Origin: Streptomyces sp. LX-29
GTDB lineage: Bacteria; Actinomycetota; Actinomycetes; Streptomycetales; Streptomycetaceae
Reading direction: 5' to 3'
Length of the DNA stretch: 64,000 nt
Assembly: GCF_029541745.1 (NCBI RefSeq)
Contig: NZ_CP089746.1
Coordinates: 434,001 to 498,000, forward strand
Both the position numbers and the translations under genes were made by a program. Every line of letters begins with the position of its first letter. Position 1 is the stretch's first letter. This document shows positions 24,501 to 33,986 of the stretch, in pieces. The notes under the pieces are model-generated. The model was not told where the DNA came from. It saw only the letters and a list, made by a program, of their open reading frames with translations, and did not search any database.

Positions 24501-27500
24501 TCTCCGCGACCGGCCGGTGCCGCTCCTTCGACCAGGCGGCGGACGGGATCGCGCTCGGCGAGGGGGTGGCCTGCGCGGTGCTCAAGCGGCTGGCCGACGC
24601 CGAACGGGACGGCGACCGCGTCTACGCCGTGATCAAGGGCGTGGGCAGCTCCAGCGACGGCCGGTCGCTCGGGCTGACCGCGCCCCGGCCGGAGGGCCAG
24701 CGGTCCGCCCTGGAGCGGGCCTACCGCAACGCCGGCGTCTCGCCCGCCGACGTCGGCCTGATCGAAGCGCACGGCACGGGCACCGCCGTGGGCGACCGCA
24801 CCGAACTGTCCGTCCTGGAGGCGGTGTTCACCGCGGCGGGGGCCACGCCTGCCGGTTGTGCGCTGGGGTCGGTCAAATCGCAGATCGGACACACCAAGTG
24901 CGCGGCGGGCCTGGCCGGCCTGGTGAAGACGGCGTTGGCGCTGCACACCGGCGTCAAGCCGCCCACGGTCCACCTCGAGCGCCCGAACTCCGCATGGGAG
25001 CGGGAGAGCAGCCCCTTCGTCTTCCACGCCGAACCCCGGCCCTGGGCGGCGCCGCCCGCCGAACGGGTCGCGGGGATCAGCGCGTTCGGCTTCGGCGGCA
25101 CCAACTTCCATGTGGTCCTCAGCGCGCACGGGCGGGGCGCGCCCCCGGCGCACGGCCTGGACGCCTGGCCCGCCGAGCTCTTCGTCTTCCGGGGCGCCGA
25201 CCGCGCCGCGGCCCTCCGCGGGGTCGACGAGATGCTCCGGCTGACCGCGGCGAACGACGCCGCCGGCCGGCCGTGGCGGCTGCGCGACCTCGCGCTGACG
25301 GCTTCGCGCCGCGCCGCGGCCGGCCACGGGCCGGCGCAGGTGGCCCTGGTCGCCGAGGACCTCGACGGCCTGGACCGGCGGCTGCGCCGGGCGCTGGCGG
25401 GTGAGGCCGAACCGGGGGCGGGAGTCCACCTGGCCGACCCGGAGGTGGCCGCCGGCGGGCGACCGGAGCCGGGCCGGCTCGCCTTCCTCTTCCCCGGCCA
25501 GGGGAGCCAGCGCACCGGGATGTTCGCCGACCTCTTCGTCGCCTTCCCCGAGCTCCACCGCTATCTCGAACTCGACCCCGCCCTCGCCGCGGTGCTCTAT
25601 CCCCCCGCCGCCTTCGACAAGGCCGAGCGGGCACGGCAGCGGGAGCGCCTGACCGACACCCGGGCGGCGCAGCCGGCGCTGGGCGTCGTGGGCCTCGCCG
25701 CGTACTCCCTGCTGCGCGCCGCCGGTCTCGACCCGGACATGGGAGCCGGACACAGCTACGGGGAGCTGGTGGCGCTGTGCGCGGCGGGCGCCATGGACGC
25801 GCGCACCCTGCTTCGGCTCAGCGCCGAGCGGGCGGCGGCCGTCCACGACGCCGCCGCGGACGCCCCCGAGGGGCCCGGCACCATGGCCGCGGTGACGGCC
25901 GGGCACGAGGAGGTGGAGCGGGCGCTGAAGGAGACCGAGTGGGCCGACCGGGTCGTCGTGGCGAACCACAACGCCCCCGGGCAGACCGTGATCTCCGGGC
26001 CGGTGGCCGCGGTGGACGCCGCCGTGGGCGCGCTGCGCGCCGCCGGGCACTCGGCCCGGCGGATCGCGGTGGCCTGCGCCTTCCACAGCCCGTTGGTGGC
26101 CGCGGCCGGCGATCGCTTCGCGGCGGCGCTGGCGGGGTGGCCGCTGCGCGCCCCGGAGTTCCCGGTGTGGGCCAACCGTACGGCCGCCGAGCACGGCGCG
26201 GATCCGGAGTCGCTGCGCGCGGAGCTGGCCGCGCAGATCGGGGCGCCGGTCCGCTTCGCCGAGCAGATCGAGGACATGTACGACGCCGGCGCCCGGGTCT
26301 TCGTCGAGGTGGGGCCGGGCGCCGTGCTCACCCGGCTGGTCGGGGAGATCCTCGACGGCCGGCCGCATCGGGCCGTCGCCGTCGAACGGCGGGCGGCGGG
26401 CAGCGGCCTGGCCGGGCTGCTCGACGCCCTGGCCCGGCTCGCGGTCGCCGGCTTGCCCGTGCGCACCGACTGGATGTTCCGGGCTCGTGACGCGGTCGAG
26501 GCCGACGCCGCCGCGCCGCCGCGACGGCCGGGCTGGTCGGTCGACGGGCATCTGGTCCGCACCGCGGACGGCGCCGTGATCCCGGGCGCGCTGGCGCCGC
26601 CGCGGCGCGTCGCCGAACCGGTGGTGGCCGCGCCCCCGGCGGGCGGGCCGCAGCGGAGCACGGACGAGCTGCTCCTCGAGTTCCTGAGGACCAGCAGGGA
26701 CCTGGTCGCCACCCAGCGCGACGTCCTGCTGAGCTACCTGGGCGCCGCGGCCGGCGGACGGATCCCGGCACCCCTCCCGCCCGTGCCGGCGCCGGGAGCG
26801 GCCGCGGTGGCCTTCGCCCCCGGGCTGCTCCCAGGCGTCGCCACGCCGCTCACGGCCGCCGTGGCGCCGACGGCACCGGCGACCGCCGCCCCGTTCGCGC
26901 CCTTCACTCCCTTCGCGCCCACGGCGGCACCGGAAGGCGCGGATCCCGTCCCGCGTCCCGGAGGCGCCCCGTCCCCGGCGGTCGCCGCCGCTCCGGCGGC
27001 CCTCACCGAGGCGGACGTGCTGCGGGTGGTGTCGGAGGTCATCAGCGAACGCACCGGCTACCCGGTGGACATGATCGAACCGGATCTGGACCTGGAGGCG
27101 GACCTGAGCGTCGACTCCATCAAGCGGGCCGAGATCGCGGGTGAGTTCGCGCGCCGGCTGGGCGTGGGCGGTGAGGGCGGCGCGGACGTTCCGGACGACG
27201 GGGAGCTGGAGGAGCTGGCCCGGGCCCGTACCGCGGCCGCCGCCGCGGCGTGGCTGTCCGGGCGACTCGCGGCCGGCGCGCCACCGGGCACCCATGACGG
27301 CGCGTCATCGGCCACCGCTCACGAGGGGGCACCGGCCACCGACCACGGGACGCTGATGCCACCGGCCACCGACCAGTGGGCGCCGCCGGCCGCCGACCAC
27401 CCCGTGCCGCCGGCCGCCGATCCTCCAGGGGCGCGAGTCGCGCCCCTCGCATCGAACGCGTCGGTCGCGACCATCGCGACGGTCGCGTCGGTCACATCGG

Positions 27501-29089
27501 TCGTGTCCACCGCGTCAGCCGCGCCGGCCGCCTCGATCCCGGCGCACGCGTCGACCGCGGCGGCCCCACCCTCGACGCCGCCGGGTGACGCTCCTCGCCG
27601 GATGCGGCTCCACCCGGTGCCGCTCGGCGACCGCGCCGCGGACCCCGCCCGCCTGGCGGGCAGGCGCTTCGCGCTGCTGGGGGGCGGGGACGTCGCCCGC
27701 GCGCTGGTCGCGCGGCTCGCGGAGTTCGAGGCGGAGGCCGTGGCCCTGGAGGCGGGGCACCTGCTCACCGAGCGGGACGGCGCGGTGGACGGGGTGGTGC
27801 TCCTCTGCGCGCTGGCCGACACCGAACCCGGTGCCGACACCGACGCCGGCGTCGCCACCCACCCACCGGTCCTCCCCGAGGCCTTCCCCGTGCTCCAGGC
27901 CGCCCTGCGGCAGCGGCCGGGCCGGCTGCTGGCCGCCCGGACCGCCGACAACCCGCTCGACGTCCGCGCGGCCGGTCTGCACGGGCTGTTCCGCTCCGTG
28001 TCCAGGGAGTACCCGAAGACCCTCGCGAGAGTGGTGGACCTGCCCGGCCGCGCGTCGGCGGACACCCTCGCGGAGATGCTGCTGGCCGAGCTCTCGACCG
28101 AGGACGAGGACGCGCCGGTGGTGCTGCGGACCGGGGCGGGCCGGGCGGGACTGGAGCTGCGGGAGGAGCCGCTGGCGGGCCTGGCCGTCTCCGGCGCCGG
28201 CCCGGCCGGCGACGGAGCCGCGGAGGCCGCGGCCGTCGGGCTGGACCGCGACGCGGTGGTCGTGCTGGTCGGCGGGGCGCGGGGCATCACCGCCCAGTTC
28301 GCCCTCGCCCTCGCGTCCGCCGCGCGGTGCCGCGTCGAGCTGATCGGTCGCACCCCCGAGCCCGTCGGCCCCGAGGATCCGACCACCGCCGGGGCCGCCG
28401 ACCAGGCGTCGCTGCGCGCGGTCCTGGCCGCGCGGGGCGGCCTGTCTCCGGCGGAGGTCCAGCGGGAGAGCGCACGCGTGCTGGCAGGACGCGAGGTCGC
28501 CGCCACCCTCGCCGAGTTGCGGGCGCGGACCGGCCGGGCGCGGTACCGCGCGGTGGACGTACGGGACGGTGACGCGGTGCGTCGGGCGGTGGCGGAGATC
28601 CACGCCGAGCACGGGCGGCTCGACGGCGTCGTCTACGGAGCGGGGGTGATCGAGGACCGGCTGCTCCTGGAGAAGTCCGCCGAGTCCTTCCGGCGGGTGT
28701 ACGGCACCAAGGTGGACGGTGCCGCCGCGCTGCTGGACGCCCTGGAGGAGCGGGCCGTCCACCCGGCCTTCGTGGTGCTCTTCGGGAGCATCGCCGCCGT
28801 GCTCGGCAACCGGGGGCAGGCCGACTACGCGGCCGCCAACGACGCGTTGGAGGCGCTCGGCACGCGCTGGTCGCTCCGCACCGGCGGCCGGGCGCTGACC
28901 GTCCACTGGGGCCCGTGGGCGCCCGCCGCGGAACACGCGGGGATGGTCAGCCCGGAGCTGGGGCGCGCCTACGCCCGGCGCGGTGTCCGGCTCGTCGACC
29001 CGGAGGAGGGGACGCTCGCCCTGCTGCGCGAGCTCGCCTGGGGTGACGAGCGCTCCCGCTCCGTCGTCTACACCGCGTCGGGCTGGTGA
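21524..29089 (+). CDS. PUFA-synthase-like megasynthase (PfaD-like ER-KS-AT-ACP-KR)
   Basis: This 2521-residue iterative type I synthase elongates and reduces an acyl chain. Order: a PfaD/nitronate-monooxygenase-like enoyl reductase region in two parts (about 8-225 and 345-735; the second has FFAGGVHDE and GVAVGLLMGTAYLFTEEA); KS from about 752, with Cys in DAACASSL (~948), His in EAHGTGT and GHTKCAAG; AT from about 1320 with GQGSQ and the GHSYGE serine (~1410); one ACP near 1845-1895 with DLSVDSIKRAE (Ser ~1864); and a KR from about 2240 with GGARGI and YAAANDAL (~2434). A Thr/Ala/Pro-rich linker separates ACP and KR. Having the ER fused in front of the KS is unlike classical PfaD, which is a separate protein. 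It leads a six-gene operon. Confidence 0.88.
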   Translation: MNTALDFPDFLIGISPFGEPDARLVAAFSSAGGLGVLDLGTGDRRARGALEQVRRWTAGRRYGVRVGAGCRLTHEDLTVGLAADENAPDTVVLGVDAGWSAHALIGRHRVLAEVTGLEEAVAAVRAGVDGLIARGGESGGRVGRLGTFVLLQQLLGAAEVSVPVWACGGIGPRTAAAAVAGGAAGVVVDSQLALLAESGVAAETAAALRSLDGSETVVVDGRRGLRRRGAPPTRAATSADGVRTDPDAKDPAAKGDAPEDPAGKVVDGPNDTAAHDVHPQDDAATADRPAAREDGEDRLLPVGQDGFLAARFAAHWHTVGRTVQALTEAVRDCRHTAPAQAALRPGAAICDTLGTRLPLAQGPMTRVSDQAGFASAVAGEGALPFIALALAGPEQSRALLREAEAALAGRPWGVGVLGFAPEEVRSAQLEAIREVRPSHAVIAGGRPSQAKALERDGITTFLHVPSPGLLRQFLRAGARRFVFEGAECGGHVGPRNSFPLWEAQMAVIEDFLDEQDAGTGASAGTGPGVGTGPYADAGPGGGAGAPGRIEVFFAGGVHDERSAAMIAALAAPLTRRGVAVGLLMGTAYLFTEEAVEHGAIQPLFQRQVVGARCTTLLETAPGHATRCVPNPFTEGFHAVKERLHAQGVPARQRWEDLERLNVGRLRIASKGVERGPDGELLPVGEDRQLDEGVFMAGDVVALRSTVTTVDALHRSVTSGAADLLDRRAAELRELLGADATLDSAEPTPPRPLDVAVIGLACMFPKAPDLATFWANVLDGVDAVTEVPADRWDPAVHYRAPDGAGARGGDGATTVSRWGGFLPRIPFDPLRFGIPPASLGSIEPVQLLALEAARRALEDAGYGDREGRAFDRARTSVVFGAEAGSDLSNARTLHAVLPSYLDTVPPGLAEQLPPLTEDSFPGMLANVISGRIANRLDLGGANYTVDAACASSLAAVDVACKELATGTSDLVLCGGADLHNGITDYVYFSSVHALSATGRCRSFDQAADGIALGEGVACAVLKRLADAERDGDRVYAVIKGVGSSSDGRSLGLTAPRPEGQRSALERAYRNAGVSPADVGLIEAHGTGTAVGDRTELSVLEAVFTAAGATPAGCALGSVKSQIGHTKCAAGLAGLVKTALALHTGVKPPTVHLERPNSAWERESSPFVFHAEPRPWAAPPAERVAGISAFGFGGTNFHVVLSAHGRGAPPAHGLDAWPAELFVFRGADRAAALRGVDEMLRLTAANDAAGRPWRLRDLALTASRRAAAGHGPAQVALVAEDLDGLDRRLRRALAGEAEPGAGVHLADPEVAAGGRPEPGRLAFLFPGQGSQRTGMFADLFVAFPELHRYLELDPALAAVLYPPAAFDKAERARQRERLTDTRAAQPALGVVGLAAYSLLRAAGLDPDMGAGHSYGELVALCAAGAMDARTLLRLSAERAAAVHDAAADAPEGPGTMAAVTAGHEEVERALKETEWADRVVVANHNAPGQTVISGPVAAVDAAVGALRAAGHSARRIAVACAFHSPLVAAAGDRFAAALAGWPLRAPEFPVWANRTAAEHGADPESLRAELAAQIGAPVRFAEQIEDMYDAGARVFVEVGPGAVLTRLVGEILDGRPHRAVAVERRAAGSGLAGLLDALARLAVAGLPVRTDWMFRARDAVEADAAAPPRRPGWSVDGHLVRTADGAVIPGALAPPRRVAEPVVAAPPAGGPQRSTDELLLEFLRTSRDLVATQRDVLLSYLGAAAGGRIPAPLPPVPAPGAAAVAFAPGLLPGVATPLTAAVAPTAPATAAPFAPFTPFAPTAAPEGADPVPRPGGAPSPAVAAAPAALTEADVLRVVSEVISERTGYPVDMIEPDLDLEADLSVDSIKRAEIAGEFARRLGVGGEGGADVPDDGELEELARARTAAAAAAWLSGRLAAGAPPGTHDGASSATAHEGAPATDHGTLMPPATDQWAPPAADHPVPPAADPPGARVAPLASNASVATIATVASVTSVVSTASAAPAASIPAHASTAAAPPSTPPGDAPRRMRLHPVPLGDRAADPARLAGRRFALLGGGDVARALVARLAEFEAEAVALEAGHLLTERDGAVDGVVLLCALADTEPGADTDAGVATHPPVLPEAFPVLQAALRQRPGRLLAARTADNPLDVRAAGLHGLFRSVSREYPKTLARVVDLPGRASADTLAEMLLAELSTEDEDAPVVLRTGAGRAGLELREEPLAGLAVSGAGPAGDGAAEAAAVGLDRDAVVVLVGGARGITAQFALALASAARCRVELIGRTPEPVGPEDPTTAGAADQASLRAVLAARGGLSPAEVQRESARVLAGREVAATLAELRARTGRARYRAVDVRDGDAVRRAVAEIHAEHGRLDGVVYGAGVIEDRLLLEKSAESFRRVYGTKVDGAAALLDALEERAVHPAFVVLFGSIAAVLGNRGQADYAAANDALEALGTRWSLRTGGRALTVHWGPWAPAAEHAGMVSPELGRAYARRGVRLVDPEEGTLALLRELAWGDERSRSVVYTASGW

Positions 29090-29092
29090 GCC

Positions 29093-32000
29093 ATGACGGA
29101 CGAGCGGTTTCCGCCGATCGCCATCGTCGGGATGGCGGTGCTGCTGCCGGGCGCCCCCGACCTGGCGACGTACTGGCGGAACCTGGTGGCCGGCACGGAC
29201 GCGATCAGCGAGGTGCCGGCCGGGCGGTGGGACGCGGACTTCTACCATCCGAACGGCGACCGGGGGCCCGACCGCGTGTACTGCCGGCGGGGCGGGTTCG
29301 TGGACGAGTTCGCCGCGGTGGACGTGACCCGGTTCGGCATCATGCCGGCGTCGGTGCCCGGCACCGAACCCGACCAGCTGATCGCGCTGGACGTGGCGGC
29401 CGCCGCCATCGCCGACGCGGGCGGCGAGGAGCGGCTGCCCGAGCGGCACCGGATCGGCGTGGTGCTGGGCCGGGGCGGCTACGCCGGGGCCGGGCTGGTG
29501 CGGCTGGACCAGCGGGTGCGCACCGCCCGTCAACTCGTCCGCACCCTCGGGGAGCTGATGCCCGATCTACGGCCGGACCAGTTGGAGCGGGTCCGGGCCG
29601 CCTTCACCGACCGGCTGGGCCCGGACAGCCCCGAGTCCGCCATCGGGCTGGTGCCCAACCTCGCCGCTTCCCGGATCGCCAACCGGCTCGATCTGCGCGG
29701 CCCCGCCTACACGGTGGACGCCGCCTGCGCCTCCTCACTGGTGGCGATCGACCAGGCGGCGGTGGAGCTCGCCGCCGGCCGTTGCGACGTCATGCTGGCC
29801 GGGGGCGTGCACCACTGCCACGACATCACCCTGTGGAGCGTCTTCACGCAGCTGCGGGCGCTCTCCCCGAGCCAGCGCATCCGCCCCTTCCACCGGGAGG
29901 CCGACGGCATCCTGATCGGCGAGGGCACGGGCGTGGTGGTCCTCAAGCGGCTGGCCGACGCGGAGCGGGACGGGGACGGGATCTACGCGGTCATCCGCGG
30001 CACCGGGGTCTCCAGCGACGGCCGCACCTCGAGCCTGGCCAACCCGGACCCGGGGGGTCAGGTGCTGGCGGTGCGGCAGGCGTGGCGTGCGGCCGGGCTG
30101 GACCCGCGCGAGCCGCGCTCCGTGGGGCTGGTGGAGGCGCACGGCACCGCGACCCCCGCCGGTGACGCGGCCGAACTCGCCACGCTCGCCGAGGTGTTCG
30201 GCCCCGGGAGCGAGCGGGACGACGGCGCGGCGGCCGTGCTCGGCTCGGTGAAGTCGATGATCGGCCACGCGATGCCGGCCGCCGGCGTGGCCAGCCTGGT
30301 CAAGGCGGCCCTGGCCGTGCACCACGGGATGCTGCTGCCGACGCTCCACTGCGATGACCCGCACCCCGCGTTGGCCGCCACGCGCTTCCGCACGCTCGAC
30401 GCGGCGCGGCCGTGGGAGTGCGACGAGGGCCGGCCCGTACGTCGCGCGGCGGTGAACGCCTTCGGCTTCGGGGGGATCAACGCGCATGTGGTGCTGGAGC
30501 AGGCGCCCCAGCCGGCGCGCCGGGCGCGGTCGCGCCCGCTCGCCGTGTCCGAGCCGGAGCGGGTGCTGGCGCTGGCCGCCGAGACCGCCGACGAGCTCGC
30601 CGAGGTGCTGGCGGCGGACGACTCCACGGTGCTGGCCGCCCCGCGGGGCGACGGCCCGGTCCGGCTCGGCGTCGTGGCCCCCACCGGCCGGCGGCTGGCC
30701 CTGGCCCGGCGTATGGTGGCCGCCGGACTTCCGTGGCGCGGCCGCAACGACCTCTGGTTCGCCCCCGCTCCGCTGCTGGGCGGGGCCGCCCCCGGCGGGC
30801 TGGCCTTCGTCTTCCCGGGCCTGGAGGGCGAGTTCGAGCCCCGCGTGGACGGCGTCGCGGAGCACTTCCGGCTGCCGTCCGAAGCGGGCGTCGGCCGTGA
30901 CGGGCGGGTGCGGGTCGGCGACGTGGGACGGCACGCGGTCGAGGTGTTCGCCGTCGGCCGGCTGCTGGACGGCGCTCTGCGGCGGATGGGGGTGACGCCG
31001 GACGCGGTGGCCGGGCACAGCGTCGGGGAGTGGAACGCGATGGCGATGGCCGGCATGTACGCGCGCGAGGCCGTCGACCGGTTCCTGGACACCCACCGGC
31101 CGGACGAACTCCGTGTGCCCGGTGTGGACTTCGCGGTGCTGGGCACCTCCGCCCGGCGGGTGCGGGCCGCGCTGCGGGAGCGGTCCGAGGAGCGGGTGGT
31201 GCTCTCCCACGACAACGCGCCCACCCAGGCGATCGTGTGCGGTCCGCGGGAGCCGGTGCGGGAGTTCGTCGCGTCGCTGCGTGCCGAGGGGGTGATCGCC
31301 CAGGTGCTGCCGTTCCAGTCGGGCTTCCACACGCCGATGCTGGCCCCCTATCTGGCCCCGATCGCCGCCCAGGCCGAACGGTTCGAGCTTTTCCCCCCCG
31401 AGGTGCCCGTCTGGTCGGGCACGACCGCCTCGCCCTTCCCCGAGTCCCCGGAGCGGGTGCGCGCGCTGTTCGTGCGGCACCTGCTGGAGCCGGTGCGCTT
31501 CCGGCCGTTGGTGGAGGCCATGTACGAGGCGGGCTTCCGGGTGTTCGTGCAGCTCGGCGCCGGTCAGCTGGCCGCGCTCATCGGCGACACGCTCGACGGC
31601 AGGGAGCACCTCGCGGTGGCCGCCACCTCGCCGCGCCGCGACGGCGTCGCCCAGCTGCGACGGGTGGCCACGGCCCTGTGGACGCACGGCGCCTCCGTCG
31701 ACCCGACGCTGCCGCCCGTCGCCGCCCCGGGGCGCGCTCCGAGGCGGACCGCCGCGGCGGCGCGACCGCCGGCCCGGCTCTCCCTCGACAGCGCGCTGGT
31801 GTCCCTGGAGGAGCCCGAGCTGGCCGAGCTGCGCCGCGAGCTGGCCCCGGCCCGTACGGCCGCCGCCGAGGCCGCCACGCCGCCCGGACCGGCGGCCTCG
31901 ACCGGGCGGGACGTCGCCTTCGATCCGGCCGCCCGGCTGGACGCGATGGCCGGGCGCTTCCCGCTGGCCGCCGAGCTCGGGGCGCTGCTGCGGGAGACCG

Positions 32001-33589
32001 CGGACAGCGCCGCGGAGCTGCTCACGGCGGGGGCGGCGCGCCGCTCCCCCGGTACCACCCTGCGGGTCTCCACGCAGACGATGCCGTACCTGTTGGACCA
32101 CTGCTTCTTCCACCAGCGCCCCGGCTGGCCCGATCTGGAGGACCGCCGTCCGGTGGTGCCGGCCACCACCATCGTCCAGCACCTCATGGACGCGGCGGAG
32201 CGGGCCGTCCCGGGGACACGGGCGGTGGCGGTGCGCCACGCGCGCTTCAACCAGTGGGTGACCGCCGCCACCCCCGTCGACGTGCCCATCACCGTCCGGC
32301 CGTCGCCGGGCGCGCCCGGCAGTTACGACCTGGCCTTCGGGTCCCATGCGCAGGGCACGGTGGAGCTCGCCGCGGGGTATCCGCCGGCCCCGGCCCCGTG
32401 GTGCGCGGACCCGGCCACCGAGCGGGTCCCCGCCCACACGGCGAAGGAGCTGTACAGCGAGCGCTGGATGTTCCACGGCCCCGCCTTCCAAGGGGTCTCG
32501 GAGCTCACGGCGATCGGCGACCGGCACGTCCGCGGGGTGATCATCGCCCCGGCCGCGCCCGGTGCGCTGCTCGACAACGTCGGCCATCTGGTCGGCTACT
32601 GGATCGTCGCGGCGCGCACCGAGCGGACCTCGGTGCTCCCCGTCGGCCTGCGGCACGTCCGCGTCTTCGGTCCGCCGCCGCGCCCCGGCACCACGGTGCG
32701 GTGCCTGGTCCGGATCGCCTCGCTGACCGACACCGTGCTGGAGGCCGACGCCCAACTCGTCGTCGACGGCCGGGTCTGGGTGGAGCTCGCCGGCTGGCAG
32801 GACCGGCGCTTCGACAGCATGCCGGAGACCAAGGTGGTGGAGCGGTTCCCGGAGCGTCACACGCTGTCCCGACGGCAGCCGGGCGGATGGGTGCTGCTGC
32901 ACGAGTGGTGGCGGGACGCCGCCTCCCGCGACCTGGTGATGCGCAACCACCTGGGGCGGGCGGAGCGGCTGGCGTTCGAGCGGCAGCCGCCGCGGGGGCG
33001 TCGGCAGTGGCTGTTGGGGCGGATCGCCGTCAAGGACGCCGTGCGGCAGTGGCTGTGGACCCGCGGGGAGGGGCCGGTCTTCCCCGCCGAGATCTGCGTC
33101 GAGAACGACGCGTCCGGGCGGCCGTACGTCACCGGGGTGCACGGCCGCCGGCTGCCGGCGCTGGACGTCACGCTGTCGCACCGCGCCGAGACGGGGGTGG
33201 CCCTGGTGCGGCCCGGTGCCCGGCCGGGGCGCGGTGGAGTCGGGATCGACGTCGAGCAGGTCGTCGAGCGTCCGGCGCAGGCCCGGACCGTCGCGCTGGG
33301 CCCGGCCGAGCGCGAGCTGCTCGCCGCGACGTGCGCGGAGCGGGGCGAGCCGGAGGATGTGTGGTTCACCCGGTTCTGGGCGGCGAAGGAGGCCGTGTCC
33401 AAGGCGGAGGGGACCGGACTGCGGGGCCGCCCCCGGGACTTCGCCGTCGTCGCCGCCGGCCCGGACGAGCTGCGGGTGGAGGTCGACGGCCGCTCGTACC
33501 GCGTGTGCTGCCGAGTCCTCGGCAACCCGGCGGGGCTCCCGGAGCGGGAGTACGTCGTGGCGTGGACGACGGAACCGGAGGAGGAGTAG
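29093..33589 (+). CDS. PUFA-synthase-like megasynthase (KS-AT-DH-PPTase)
   Basis: This 1498-residue protein starts 3 bases after its partner. Order: KS with Cys in DAACASSLVA (~212), His in EAHGTATP and GHAMPAAG; AT with GHSVGEW (Ser ~643); a dehydratase-type double hot-dog at about 980-1290, with DHCFFHQ (~1002) and DNVGHLVGYW as likely catalytic His and Asp; and a C-terminal 4'-phosphopantetheinyl transferase (Sfp type) at about 1300-1490 with GVGIDVEQV (~1383) and WAAKEAVSKAEGTG (~1430). No carrier domain is present, so it must use the ACP of its partner or the free ACP gene. The PPTase domain probably activates these carriers. The layout recalls the S. coelicolor cluster predicted to make a polyunsaturated fatty acid. 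Confidence 0.87.
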   Translation: MTDERFPPIAIVGMAVLLPGAPDLATYWRNLVAGTDAISEVPAGRWDADFYHPNGDRGPDRVYCRRGGFVDEFAAVDVTRFGIMPASVPGTEPDQLIALDVAAAAIADAGGEERLPERHRIGVVLGRGGYAGAGLVRLDQRVRTARQLVRTLGELMPDLRPDQLERVRAAFTDRLGPDSPESAIGLVPNLAASRIANRLDLRGPAYTVDAACASSLVAIDQAAVELAAGRCDVMLAGGVHHCHDITLWSVFTQLRALSPSQRIRPFHREADGILIGEGTGVVVLKRLADAERDGDGIYAVIRGTGVSSDGRTSSLANPDPGGQVLAVRQAWRAAGLDPREPRSVGLVEAHGTATPAGDAAELATLAEVFGPGSERDDGAAAVLGSVKSMIGHAMPAAGVASLVKAALAVHHGMLLPTLHCDDPHPALAATRFRTLDAARPWECDEGRPVRRAAVNAFGFGGINAHVVLEQAPQPARRARSRPLAVSEPERVLALAAETADELAEVLAADDSTVLAAPRGDGPVRLGVVAPTGRRLALARRMVAAGLPWRGRNDLWFAPAPLLGGAAPGGLAFVFPGLEGEFEPRVDGVAEHFRLPSEAGVGRDGRVRVGDVGRHAVEVFAVGRLLDGALRRMGVTPDAVAGHSVGEWNAMAMAGMYAREAVDRFLDTHRPDELRVPGVDFAVLGTSARRVRAALRERSEERVVLSHDNAPTQAIVCGPREPVREFVASLRAEGVIAQVLPFQSGFHTPMLAPYLAPIAAQAERFELFPPEVPVWSGTTASPFPESPERVRALFVRHLLEPVRFRPLVEAMYEAGFRVFVQLGAGQLAALIGDTLDGREHLAVAATSPRRDGVAQLRRVATALWTHGASVDPTLPPVAAPGRAPRRTAAAARPPARLSLDSALVSLEEPELAELRRELAPARTAAAEAATPPGPAASTGRDVAFDPAARLDAMAGRFPLAAELGALLRETADSAAELLTAGAARRSPGTTLRVSTQTMPYLLDHCFFHQRPGWPDLEDRRPVVPATTIVQHLMDAAERAVPGTRAVAVRHARFNQWVTAATPVDVPITVRPSPGAPGSYDLAFGSHAQGTVELAAGYPPAPAPWCADPATERVPAHTAKELYSERWMFHGPAFQGVSELTAIGDRHVRGVIIAPAAPGALLDNVGHLVGYWIVAARTERTSVLPVGLRHVRVFGPPPRPGTTVRCLVRIASLTDTVLEADAQLVVDGRVWVELAGWQDRRFDSMPETKVVERFPERHTLSRRQPGGWVLLHEWWRDAASRDLVMRNHLGRAERLAFERQPPRGRRQWLLGRIAVKDAVRQWLWTRGEGPVFPAEICVENDASGRPYVTGVHGRRLPALDVTLSHRAETGVALVRPGARPGRGGVGIDVEQVVERPAQARTVALGPAERELLAATCAERGEPEDVWFTRFWAAKEAVSKAEGTGLRGRPRDFAVVAAGPDELRVEVDGRSYRVCCRVLGNPAGLPEREYVVAWTTEPEEE

Positions 33590-33659
33590 CGAGGGCGTCC
33601 GCGCGCGGGGCCGTACCAGGCACACCAGACCCATGGAGAAGTCGGAAGGAGAGGACGCT

Positions 33660-33983
33660 GTGAACAGCAATCAGGTGCAGGCGCCGGGCCTCGATACCGA
33701 GGCCGGTGTGTTCGAGGAGGTCCTCGACATGCTCGAGGAGCTCCTCGGCGGGTACGCGTTCGACCGGGCGGAGATCACCATGGACACCGAGCTCTCCAAC
33801 GATCTGGACCTGGAGAGCTTCGACCTGGTCACCCTCGGCGGCCTGTTGTCCGCGCGCTTCGGCGAGCGGGTGAACTTCGCCGAGTTCCTCGCCGAGATCG
33901 ACCTCGAGCGCGTCATCCGGCTCACGGTCGGCGACGTCGTCGGCCGCGTCACATCCCGGCTGTCGGCCCCCGAGGAGTGCTGA
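33660..33983 (+). CDS. Acyl carrier protein
   Basis: This 107-residue protein looks like a free acyl carrier protein: ELSNDLDLESFDLVTLGGLL carries the phosphopantetheine serine (LES, near residue 58) in a slightly unusual context, followed by the usual helix-loop pattern and FAEFLAEIDLERVIRLTVGD. I chose GTG 33660, with GGAGAGG about 7 bases upstream; an in-frame ATG at 33633 would add nine residues. It lies in the operon 70 bp after the second synthase and 3 bp before the hydrolase. It probably carries the growing or finished chain between the synthases, hydrolase and tailoring enzymes. Confidence 0.82.
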   Translation: MNSNQVQAPGLDTEAGVFEEVLDMLEELLGGYAFDRAEITMDTELSNDLDLESFDLVTLGGLLSARFGERVNFAEFLAEIDLERVIRLTVGDVVGRVTSRLSAPEEC

Positions 33984-33986
33984 GTC

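Noticed and set aside
24068..27295. Long open minus-strand frame of over 1000 codons under the first polyketide synthase
   Set aside because: High GC leaves antisense frames open; its translation is Gly/Arg/Pro/Ala-rich with no family motif, and it lies wholly under a well-supported gene.
21524..33589. Enediyne polyketide synthase
   Set aside because: There is no enediyne core cassette, and the ER, DH and PPTase arrangement and lipid-type tailoring genes fit a PUFA-like synthase better.
29735..33670. Open minus-strand frame of 1311 codons under the second polyketide synthase
   Set aside because: Same reason: shadow of the plus-strand gene, no domain motifs, unusual amino acid mix.
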